Of a stretch of DNA of 64,000 bases, positions 55,081 to 64,000 are shown piece after piece. The notes beneath the pieces were generated by a model. That model was not told where the DNA came from, did no database searches, and saw only the letters and a program-made list of their open reading frames with translations. The stretch is from Platerodrilus igneus (taxonomy: Eukaryota > Arthropoda > Insecta > Coleoptera > Lycidae): contig JARFIW010000500.1 in NCBI GenBank assembly GCA_036346225.1, positions 310,001-374,000 of the forward strand. Direction: 5' to 3'. A program made the translations under genes and the position numbers. The first letter of the stretch is position 1. Every line of letters begins with the position of its first letter.

Positions 55081-55953
55081 CATTTATTGGTAACAAAATT
55101 AAGGAAATTTGTTTTAGCAAATATTTTATTTTACTTCTACAAAGGTTGATTTTGAAAAATGAGGATGTTTGAAAAAATTTCCGTCATTTTATATGTAGAA
55201 AATTTTTTGCGCCTGCAGTGGGCGAGCTTGCGGTTATTCGCGTATTGTTATCATCACCTATGGATCCACAAGTCTTTTTTGCACCGCAGTGTACTACTAC
55301 CTAGAGTCGCTACTGTTGGAAGTATGATTTTGACGCCCTAAAATAAAGTTTACATGTGTTTTTACATCAAAATATATAATTTTAAACAAAATTAGTTTTG
55401 AGTCTCAATATACGTTCAAATTTTTCGTCAACAGAGAAAATCGCGTCGCATATCAATCGCAAGTAGTCTAAGCATTTCCCAATTATCTAAACTTAGTGCT
55501 TCAGACCTTCCGTTCTGTCCAATTTTCAACAAAATTTATTTCACCCGTAACGAACAGCAAAGTTACATGTAGTTGATTATCCATACCTTCTTTGATTAAA
55601 TTAATTATTCTGGTTTACATGATATATCCCATTACTCGAGTAATGAAAATCCTTATAAGAACACATCGATATATTATAAATCAATTCGGTATGAAATGTA
55701 ACGTACCAACGAGCATCTTGATACATGCGAAATATTACCGATACATGCAAACTAAGCGTTAAAACAATTTAAATTTATATGCACTGAAGGAGCGGGGACC
55801 CCGCAAGAATAAAAGGGTACGCCGGCTAACTGCAGTGGTACGGAGTGGGCTCCTATTGATAAATAAGAAAAGAATATAAAGAACAATAAAGAAATACAAA
55901 ATGATAACTAACCAAGTTTCCAATTAAAAATTCTACCTTGCAATAATACTTAC

Positions 55954-56101
55954 AGTGAAAGGTCTTGTTTATGTCAATATCGAGGGGCGTAAAACAGTCT
56001 GTCACCGAAAGCTTTGTGATGCCCTTTTCTATTTGGAAGACTGCTATATCGTATAAAAACTCCCTTGCTTTGGTTATTCTGCCTTCGGTCGTCAAGTTTC
56101 T
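55954..56101 (-). CDS. Candidate exon of an unidentified gene
   Basis: On the minus strand a 148-bp open segment is bounded by TTTAACAG (acceptor) and CACTGTAAGTAT (donor). It encodes EGRITKAREFLYDIAVFQIE, then KGITKLSVTDCFTPLDIDIN, amino-acid usage like a real protein and unlike the low-complexity chance frames around it. I do not recognise the family. It is on the same strand as the Grb7-family exon but shows no similarity to that family. The polypyrimidine tract is weak. It could still be chance. Confidence 0.35.
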
Positions 56102-56722
56102 CTGTTAAACTAAAATACTCCTTCTAGATATGACTAGCACTGGGGTAGTTTGAGATCCGTTACAAATTACTAACTTTACATCTATTCCATAAATAATTGA
56201 AATAAAAATCAACTTATTAACGTAACAACATAATTTCATTACATATACACACATAAATATACTTTTTTAAAAGTAACTTATCTGCAATCTGGCCACGTGT
56301 TGTTGGAATAAATCCTAAAAAAAATCTTAAAGAAAACTTAACATAATCCATCAACAAAGCTATTTGTAACTCTATATTTTACTGCTTTCCTATTTAATTA
56401 TTACATTAATGAATTCCAAGTTAATGGAAATGTCGTTTATCAAGTACGAAAACAGTTCTATACTTCAAGTAACCTAACATTTAGCAGCATCAATCGACTT
56501 CTTATAATTTGACATACACTTCGCTTCGCATTTCAGGATATAAGAGTGCTCGAATTATAATTGATCACTTCTCAACCTAGGTATAGAATATACTATTTCA
56601 TACTTGTTATAAGACTTCCTATATACTTCTTTAAAATATGTAAAAATATACATGAAGATGTTTCATTTAAAAAAAAAACGTTTAAACCAGCCCTTGAAAC
56701 ACCCTGTACTATACTGTCAAAC

Positions 56723-56782
56723 GCCTATTGGCATAATTGAGTGTGACTATTTGCCTATTGGCATAATTGAGTGTGACTATTT
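56723..56782. repeat. Perfect 30-bp tandem duplication
   Basis: GCCTATTGGCATAATTGAGT plus ten more bases is repeated twice without mismatch. Confidence 0.95.
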
Positions 56783-58499
56783 TCCACGCATCGTCACTTT
56801 TTGAAAGACCATTTTATGTTTAATTGGATATGCAAGTCTGCATGTTCAAAGTGATCCACGTTTTGTCTCGATGATGGATCATATAAAAATGAGTGAAACG
56901 TAGGTTTGACGTATCTACTATGTCACTATTCAAACTCGTATCAGGTATCTGCACAAATACATTGCTATTGAAAAAAGTCAGTGTTAAAACGATACTATTT
57001 AATGCGTATAAAACTATCTCAAATATTCTATATTCGATTTAAAAGCTAGTACTGGAAAATGTTTTACATACAACGTATTACCATAATCTAATCTTAAACT
57101 GTAATAGCAGAATAAGATTTAAAGTGTACAAGCAACTAATCAGTTTAGAGCTTAAATCGAATAAACTCCGTTAAACGTTAAAACCTTAATATAGCTGTGA
57201 TTTAATTTTAAATATCACGGCATAATACGCAAAACAGGAAATGAAATCTTGGAAACTCGTGTCAATCTAATGATAAAAACTCGTACCGCAAAAAGTAATT
57301 TTAAGTCGTGTTCTATTATCGAACCACTCGTGAAAAGGGAATAAACATTTCCAAAAGGGAGATCTAGTTACCTCATTCGTTCAGTGGAATCGAGTAGGAA
57401 ATTGTACCAACCACAGAAAATTTAATAGCGAATTTAAGATTAATGAAATCGAGCATACTTTCATTAAGGGTCTTCTAGGAGTAAGCTTAGATATTATTCT
57501 ACTTTGCCTGATTATAAGTTTCGGAAAACATTTTATATTAAAAGCATTATTTTGTACATAATTTGATGTCAAAGCAGCTGTGTTGTAATAGCCGATCCTA
57601 AATCGCCAATGACGTCAGTTATCTTTACTTGACAACCGTTCAATCAAATAAAAAAGGACAGGGAAAATGTAATATAGAAACTTTTAGGGGTTGCAATTTT
57701 GCTTGTAAGGTTATTCCAAATCAAGCCGTAACGCAATTTAAAATATTTGAAACGAATAGCAAATCAGTGATGTAAGTACTAAAAGTTATACGAGAGAGCG
57801 CGTGTGACAAAAGGATAACATTGGAAAGACGAGGTGACTCTTGTAACTACGTTTGTTATAAGAAATTAAAAAAAAGATTCAGACAACAAATGCTTAGAGA
57901 ATTTTCAATACCATTAATAGAGCACCAAAAGCAAAAATCAACTTATATAATAGTAGATACTTTGTACGAGCTCAAAAGCGTTCATTTTCCTATGTAAATT
58001 TCCATAAAAAAAAATCAAAAGCAGTAATTTTGGTACCCTTAAGATCATCAGCTACAAAATATTGGACAAATCCATTATTAAGCGCAGGGTAAGCGCAAGA
58101 AAAGTAAGCAAGACAAACTATCTACCCGCTTGCACCGGGGGGTGATTCAGATAATGGATAGTAAAACTTAGATATCTGAAAAAAATGAGATTATTTACCA
58201 TATTTAATGATCAATATCAATTAATACATTTTAAATATCTTTATAAAAGATGCTGATATTGTTCTCTATTTTGTAGTAAACACATATCAGTAGAGGATGG
58301 AGCCGATCCTGGGACAGCGCCTCCTCATAGCGCCTCGCAGCGCCGCCGATCTAACCTAGGTTTTTACATGTAAAAACCCACTATAAAGTCTTATTTTAAG
58401 GAATTTCCTCCTTACTCCCTCCTTGCTCCCCTCCTTGCTCGGACACCGCCACATCAACCATTTTGATTACGTCACATTTGTTTAAATTTAGACTATGTC

Positions 58500-59425
58500 A
58501 TGTCACCACTTATATGATTTAAAAATATGTCTGAGGTTGGTTTCATCCTGCTTCCATATTGAAATAACATTAGCGTTATCTCTAAGCCATTGCTTTACTG
58601 CGCTGGCATACGTTTGACATAAGTAAAAGGAATCAAGCGACGGTCCATTATGGCTAAACGATAAAACAATTTAAAATTTTTGACTGAGGAACAATATGTT
58701 GGTTAGTGAGGACTGGTTCGAGGATCGGATAATTTTATCGTTAATTTTTTCAAACCACACCTCCAAAGGGTACCGGACTAAAACCGCTGTGAGCTGAATC
58801 TCATCATCGTTAGAAACACCTAGGATGATATACAAATTCTTTAATTTAATAACATGTACTTTCACTCTGTCATACCACAGAGTGTCACGTATTATGTGTT
58901 ATGTATACTTGCTTCGTTTACGTTCCAATTTAATTATTCTGGTCAAGACAGACTAATCCTCTCTACATTATCCCGCAAAGTTTGACACAGGTAGAATGAA
59001 TCTATTGCTTAATGTCTCCCAAACGAGAAAAACTGTGTGATCTTGCTTTGTTCGTTTGCAGGTATATGGTTGAAAACTATAATCGAATCGTCTTTAGTAT
59101 CCTCTGGCCCAATCACATCGTGGTAATTTTCAAACTCATGGTAGCCAATTTTTTTTAATGGCGTAAATACGTTTCTCGACAATTCGTATTTCGGTTGATA
59201 TAAACTTTTCGAAAACACATACACACTTTGAAATCTAAGCTCATTCTAGTGCAAGATCAGAGATCTTAAAGCGTTGGTTTTTCCGCAGTTTGATGGTCCA
59301 GCGAATATAGCTCGTATGTTAGACTGGATCGAAGGTCCATGTTTACCATCCTCTTTTGCACTAGCAATAGCGAAGTTATCATAATTCTGTATAGATATTG
59401 TAATTTTTGGTTCGCAGTATCCACA
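58500..59425 (-). pseudogene. Relic of a second Polinton-type packaging ATPase
   Basis: Minus strand. Near 59350-59280 it reads KHGPSIQSNIRAIFAGPSNC with a Walker A GPSNCGKTNA, strikingly like the ATPase at 25839-26511. YVFSKSLYQPKYEL follows, then an intact stretch to 59009 with DDSIIVFNHIPANEQSKITQ (Walker B region, altered). DSFYLCQTLRDNVERI ends this copy near 58950. A second copy of the C-terminal module (DSFYLCQTYASAVKQWLRDN, then VISIWKQDETNLRHIF) lies at about 58635-58510, preceded by a less recognisable frame (58671-58865). So parts of two ATPases, or one with an internal duplication, are present. No other Polinton gene or TIR was seen around it. Confidence 0.75.
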
Positions 59426-59700
59426 TTCCTTAGAGCGTGTACTTGGTTTTGCTGCTGTTTGCGATGATAACTTAACGTCTCTTTCGGTATGTTGTATTTT
59501 CTACTGATGGAGTAAATACTCGATTTACCCACTCGAACTCCTTCTATAGCTTTTTCTAAGGCTTCTTTACTGCATCTACTACTTCGTTTTCTTATATAAT
59601 TGCTAGCCATGCTAACCAATACTGGTGGAGGCAATTTCACCCTATGAGGCAATTTCACTCCATAAGGCACTTTCACCCTATTTTGATTGAGACAAATCAT
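59266..59700 (-). CDS. ORF with pipsqueak-type helix-turn-helix
   Basis: ATG 59700, 144 residues. The start has a threefold VKVPYG/VKLPHR/VKLPPP repeat. Residues about 30-80 (YIRKRSSRCSKEALEKAIEG, then SSIYSISRKYNIPKETLSYH) form a pipsqueak (HTH_psq) DNA-binding domain, common at the N-terminus of pogo/Tigger transposases and some transcription factors. The last 50 residues overlap the beginning of the ATPase relic in a different frame and are probably not protein of the same origin. It may be a truncated transposase fragment inserted next to the ATPase, or a gene fused upstream of it. Confidence 0.55.
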   Translation of the reverse strand: MICLNQNRVKVPYGVKLPHRVKLPPPVLVSMASNYIRKRSSRCSKEALEKAIEGVRVGKSSIYSISRKYNIPKETLSYHRKQQQNQVHALRNVDTANQKLQYLYRIMITSLLLVQKRMVNMDLRSSLTYELYSLDHQTAEKPTL

Positions 59701-62089
59701 ATAGGTAAAATCACCACAACGCTATGCTATTGGCTACCTAGTTTCGGCTACTTTTACAAGGTCGTGGTGACGTCATAGCCTTTTATAAATACAGAACAAT
59801 GTCTATTCTAAATTTTTATTCTGGCATTATACATAACAAAATTTAAAATTATTTAATGCCAAGCATGGAGCCTTTAAACTTAATATCCCTATAACTTTTT
59901 TGTTGACAAGCGGTATATTGTATTTATTATCCGCGGGGTAGTCACTCTTTTAAGATAAATCTATTTTGTTTGGTATCAACTAATATTAGATTTTTCTAGG
60001 AAGCCCAAATCTGTAAATAGATTTTAAATAGGACCACCCCTTACAAAGTTACGCCTTTTAAAGGCCCAAACCTCTAATTTTTGCCCATCTATATTTAACT
60101 CCATCTTTAAAACCATTTTTTCGCTACCCAAGACATATGTTTTAACCAACCATTTCCCGAGAAATCTAAAACCGCTGTGTCCAGCGAACACCAGGTGGAG
60201 ATAACACGTATACTCTGTCCACCAGGATAGAAGCAGAAAGGATTTGGAAGAAGGGAAGGTGGGAAAAGAACTTAAAAATTATAGAATCTTAAAACTAATG
60301 CGCACTCCTCTGTGTGACTGCTATTTCGTGGTGACGTCATAGCCTTTTATAAATAAAGAGCAATGTAATAATATTCTAAAATTTTTATTCTGACATACAT
60401 AATAAAATTTAAAAATATTTAATGCCATGCATGGAGCAATTTAAACTTAATTTTAATACAAAGTTATACACAGAAAACAGTCCTTTCTTTATGTTTGTTG
60501 GGAGTGGTTTTAGTTTTATCTAATTTTATTCGCAGCTTAAAATTTAAATTGACACCCAAGCCGTACCGTTTAGATAAAATATCAGTGGAGTAGAAAGAGA
60601 TCCAGGGAAGCGGACATCAAACAAGGACAAGGGGAATAATTGCAAGTGCAACGGCAAGTCATATTATTATATTATATAATGCTATGATAATAGGGTAGTT
60701 TAGGGGTAAGTTAAGTCATGGGGGTCGTAGAATAAATGTAAACAATTTCCACTTTAAGAAAAGCACATAATTCCAGAAATCATGAGAGTAAAACGGTCAC
60801 TCTACATACTGTTAATTGAGAGGACACTATATGAATACACGGGATTAAATGCATGAGAACATAAAGATGTCTAAGTGTAGTTTACAAGTAAAGACAAGAT
60901 TTTTAAACGCAACAAATTGCATCAAAATTAAATCACCGGGAAGCATAGATAAATTGGCATTGCAAATATTTAACAACTGCGTCGAGAATATCATCGTACA
61001 CGCATTCTAAATAATTCATTATTAGAAAATCGTTACGTGACTGGAAGAAATCAAATAAACACGTGAGTTAATAAAAGTCAAAAGTTGGAAATTCTCGAAA
61101 ATGCTACGATATGCGGGATGCGTACGTGACAGACAAGGCATGCATTGAAAGATTTAAACTAAATAATTGGTGAAAATTCCGAGGTATGCGAGATAAGGTA
61201 GAAGTATCGCCCTAGAACATCAACAAACCAATGAAATCAATTGGAGGTAGGGCTTATATATATGATAGTGACGAAGCGACAAGTTAGTCTATATTCAAAC
61301 TGAGCAACGACTATGTTCAAAAGTGTTAAAAGCTTACGTAACCAGTGAATTATAAACCAAAATAAATCAGAATTAAAAGTGCTAGAATTTGTGCAACGAA
61401 AATAAGCCGATCTATAAATAGACGTAAGTAAAACGACTTAATTAAATTCATTTCTAATATTAATAAAACAGGGCTTTTAATTCCGACATGTAATTTAGAT
61501 TTTAATTTCGACTTTAATTTGGGCTACGACTTTAATTTGGGACTTCTAACTTCGAACATACTCTAATTTTAGAGATAATTTTAAAAATGAAAGTATTCTA
61601 ATTTGGACATATTCCGACTTGGCATGATTTTAATTGGAATCGATTTATGGGAGGCGATTCTTATATGGGCTGGCATATCAATCAGCAAACAGAACACAGA
61701 AAGAAGATACCGATCAAGGACTAGGATGGAACTACAGGACCCATTCCAGGTTAGCAATCTTAATACACTTTATTATTGAAAACTGTTTTGATTTAATATT
61801 TGCCACATAATACATTTGTAAAGAGTCATCAAAAAGGGTCACTTAAAGATTTATAAAAATGGAATAGGTATCTTGGAACGTTCGAAGGACCCTGAATAAA
61901 TTAAAAGATACTTTGCTGGCTTTCAGAAAAACAAATCTGGTATATGTAGATATTCTGTACAAAAAGAAAAATTTTGAGTGTTGTAAATATTCTCAATTAT
62001 TATATTGTGTATTATAGAATTGCTTTATTTGATTCAATAAGATCCATTCAGTAAGCTAGTCGGGGTAAAAATCCTAATCTAACATTTCA
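59701..62089. other. Noncoding with a ~120-bp direct repeat
   Basis: CGTGGTGACGTCATAGCCTT begins both 59763-59885 and 60327-60448, which continue similarly through TTTAATGCCAAGCATGGAG-like sequence. 61255-61440 has promoter-like character (TATATATATGATAG, then AGTCTATATTCAAACTGAG) and could be an LTR fragment. No coding sequence recognised. Confidence 0.4.
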
Positions 62090-62251
62090 TAACATTGGGG
62101 CTTAAAATAATAATAGGGCAATAACACAGCAAATTTATGGTACGCCCAAATCGTGGGGCCTATTTCATAGAAAATTTATGACACCCACCGTAGGGGCTCA
62201 TTAATCCTAAAATCGAGTATCACATGCCCAATCGTGGGGCGAATATCACAG

Positions 62252-62329
<78 letters not shown>

Positions 62330-62510
62330 ATTGCTGTGATAATGCCCTTACGATTCAAGCTTCTACGTTGGGCGTCATTAATATTGCTGTGAACCCCTTT
62401 TTAAGCCCCACATTGGTGGTTTATTAATATTGCTGTGATATAGTCTTTAATTCCTTCTTGCGCCACGATTGGGTGTTATTTTTAATTGCTGTGAATGTCA
62501 ACCCATTTTT
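62090..62510. repeat. Short interspersed repeats arranged about a (TA)n hairpin
   Basis: Units containing GCCCAATCGTGGGGC and ATATCACAGCAATA occur left of the centre (62105-62255) and in reverse orientation to its right (62325-62500: ATTGCTGTGATAATGCCCTT, GCCCCACATTGG). The centre is two (TA)n runs (62255-62286 and 62295-62327) separated by TTGCTG. Frames at 62176-62427 translate the TA runs. Confidence 0.8.
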
Positions 62511-64000
62511 ATATTCTATGATTTCTTGAATTTGTTTTTCCACGGCTAGCTCAATTTATCAAACACAGAATGCCCTACAATAAAGATTGTTTAACCCCTT
62601 TTCTTTCTATCTCTTGAAATAATTTAAATGAAACAATCCAAAAATTACACAATATAATGATCGATAATATGTACAGTTTTATATCATTCAAAAATTAGCC
62701 CCTGAATAAAATATTAACATTTATTTTCCCACCAAAATTATATTTCCTGAAAGCCTGCAAAAATATCTCTGTAATTACTCTTAAGTACCTTTGAACGTTC
62801 AAACGATGCTTTATCTATTTTCAAAATCTCAAATGACCTTTTTGTTGACCCTTACAGATATTTGATATATAAAAAATATTAAAATTGAAACAGTCTTTTA
62901 CAAATAATAATAAATAAGCTCTCTAACCTATGTTTTGCTTGCTTGGAACCGCCTCTGAATATCGGTGATCCGCACCTCTTGGTTGTTACAGCTTGCCTTG
63001 CTTCACTTGTTGGCCAGAATGATTTATTAATGGTTACTTGAATTTTTCCCCTCAGATTTCTGGATTAACGTTGACTATTTTGTAGTCCAATTTGAGTATC
63101 TTCACGTTTTATAATATTTTCAAAGTATATTTAATTAAGACGTTTATTTAGACGTATAATTGAATATTTAATTCGATGGTCAAGTAGGCGTATAATTGGA
63201 GGTATTATTAGAGGTGTTATTAGAGGTTTTATGCAAAGTCCAAATGATCATTTGTAGTGTACAGTAGACTGTTTTACTCGTTTATCGGGATGCCTAATAT
63301 TGAATTCTAAAGTAGCTAGTCATGCCGAACACATGTTATCTCCGATAAAACGTACAATTTTTATTTTGTCTTTTGTAGTTAAATTTTCCATTATTATTGA
63401 CTCTAGAGAAACTGCAATAACTTTCTGCCACATAAAATATACCACTTTTAATAATTATTTGTTTTGATGTTTATGCAAGGATAACTTGATTTTCACGATA
63501 AAGTGATGAAAATGGTATAGAATCGTGCATATTTCATTACTCTATAAAATCGTTATTAGGTACTAAAAAGATTTTGATAAAATTTGGTACATGCCCGTTT
63601 TGAGGGGTGCTCGATTAGATGGCGTGCACAAAATTAAAAACAAAAAATAGCTAATATGAAGTCTTTTAATTTTACTCCTAAAAACTGACATAGTAGAAGA
63701 CTTAGGAATTTGTAGAAATATGGCACTTTCGGCTCAGAAAATAGTTCATCAAGCTCCAAAAAAAAAAAATTGGTTAAAGTCGCACGATAAATAAAGATTT
63801 TACAGGGTGTCTCAAAAACAAATGGATCACACTGTGTGTGTATATATATTGCCGTGGACCTTCAGAAAAATTTGAAGCTTCACCAGGGTCAACATATAAT
63901 TTTCAAAAATGCAAAAATTTCAAAAAAAAATTCCTTACCCTTTTATTTCTGCTTCATAAACCAGCTTCCCTGGCTAGCTCAGCTGTGCCTCTTCTCGGAT
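62511..64000. other. AT-rich noncoding DNA to window end
   Basis: No gene recognised. ACAGGGTGTCTCAAAAACAA at 63804 resembles the end motif noted near 12190 and 56695. The last bases (GGCTAGCTCAGCTGTGCC) could be the start of a tRNA-like sequence cut by the window edge. Confidence 0.4.

Larger units (their letters stand above)
55081..58499. other. AT-rich noncoding DNA with one candidate exon
   Basis: Apart from the candidate exon at 55954-56101 and a 30-bp tandem duplication at 56723-56782, nothing is recognised. A local GC-rich patch at 58300-58350 (CAGCGCCTCCTCATAGCGCC) has no identifiable content. Confidence 0.4.

Noticed and set aside
61255..61760. Possible solo LTR with TATA and initiator-like sequence
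   Set aside because: No TG..CA boundaries, second copy or target duplication could be found.
62176..62427. Open frames with Tyr-Ile repeats
   Set aside because: Produced by the (TA)n runs on both strands.
63955..64000. Possible tRNA start GGCTAGCTCAGCTG at the window end
   Set aside because: Only the first bases are present and box A spacing is unclear; cannot be judged.
1..64000. CRISPR arrays or bacterial-type operons
   Set aside because: No regularly spaced identical repeats with unique spacers, and the splice signals and element types are eukaryotic.

Overview
The window looks like arthropod, most likely insect, nuclear DNA. It is strongly AT-rich and gene-poor. The only recognised host coding sequence is one minus-strand exon (1353-1612) with the junction-to-SH2 region of a Grb7/10/14-family adaptor; a second, unidentified candidate exon lies at 55954-56101 (minus). 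Almost everything else is transposable-element sequence and diffuse AT-rich DNA. No species can be assigned from what is visible.

Layout. 240-1015: diverged copies of one short repeat in alternating orientation. 2596-3375: a 3'-truncated mariner. 4887-9765: a Ty3/gypsy LTR retrotransposon with two LTRs, a polypurine tract and a 5-bp target duplication, decayed, with a Merlin-type DNA transposon (5356-6239, 8-bp duplication) nested in gag. 12822-13090 and 36516-36897: two copies of a tRNA-derived SINE. 16434-35069: an 18.6-kb Polinton/Maverick (adintovirus-like) element, described next. 37240-39010: two diverged copies of an unknown ~375-bp repeat. 41001-43143: a foldback element made of ~142-bp repeats in head-to-head arms with a 9-bp duplication. 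46155-48420: a decayed hAT transposase of the ZMYM1-like kind. 54072-55080: a second mariner relic. 58500-59700: remains of a second, different Polinton-type packaging ATPase beside a pipsqueak helix-turn-helix ORF. 62090-62510: short repeats arranged around a (TA)n hairpin.

The Polinton is structurally complete: terminal inverted repeats starting AGTAGGGTAG (787 bp left, 933 bp right), flanked by the 6-bp duplication GTTACT. Left to right it carries two small plus-strand ORFs, protein-primed family-B DNA polymerase, a zinc-ribbon-like gene, then a minus-strand block (two small genes, retroviral-type integrase with chromodomain, a fibre-like protein, a DUF8207-like protein, packaging ATPase). 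A 35-bp divergent gap follows, then a plus-strand morphogenesis block (phospholipase A2 / membrane-active protein, adenain-type protease, penton, a small ORF, major capsid protein). After that come a secreted matrix metalloproteinase with hemopexin domain, two minus-strand genes (one unknown, one possibly nuclease-like) and a small apparently spliced gene at the right end.

Read as a system, polymerase, integrase, ATPase, protease and both capsid proteins make a virus-like element able in principle to replicate, package and integrate; PLA2 and the metalloproteinase look like functions for leaving endosomes and crossing extracellular matrix. Most long genes are broken by single-base frame changes, many at A or T runs, and the integrase appears to lack its catalytic Glu. 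This copy is therefore either inactive or seen through homopolymer sequencing errors. The metalloproteinase cargo is the most notable feature.
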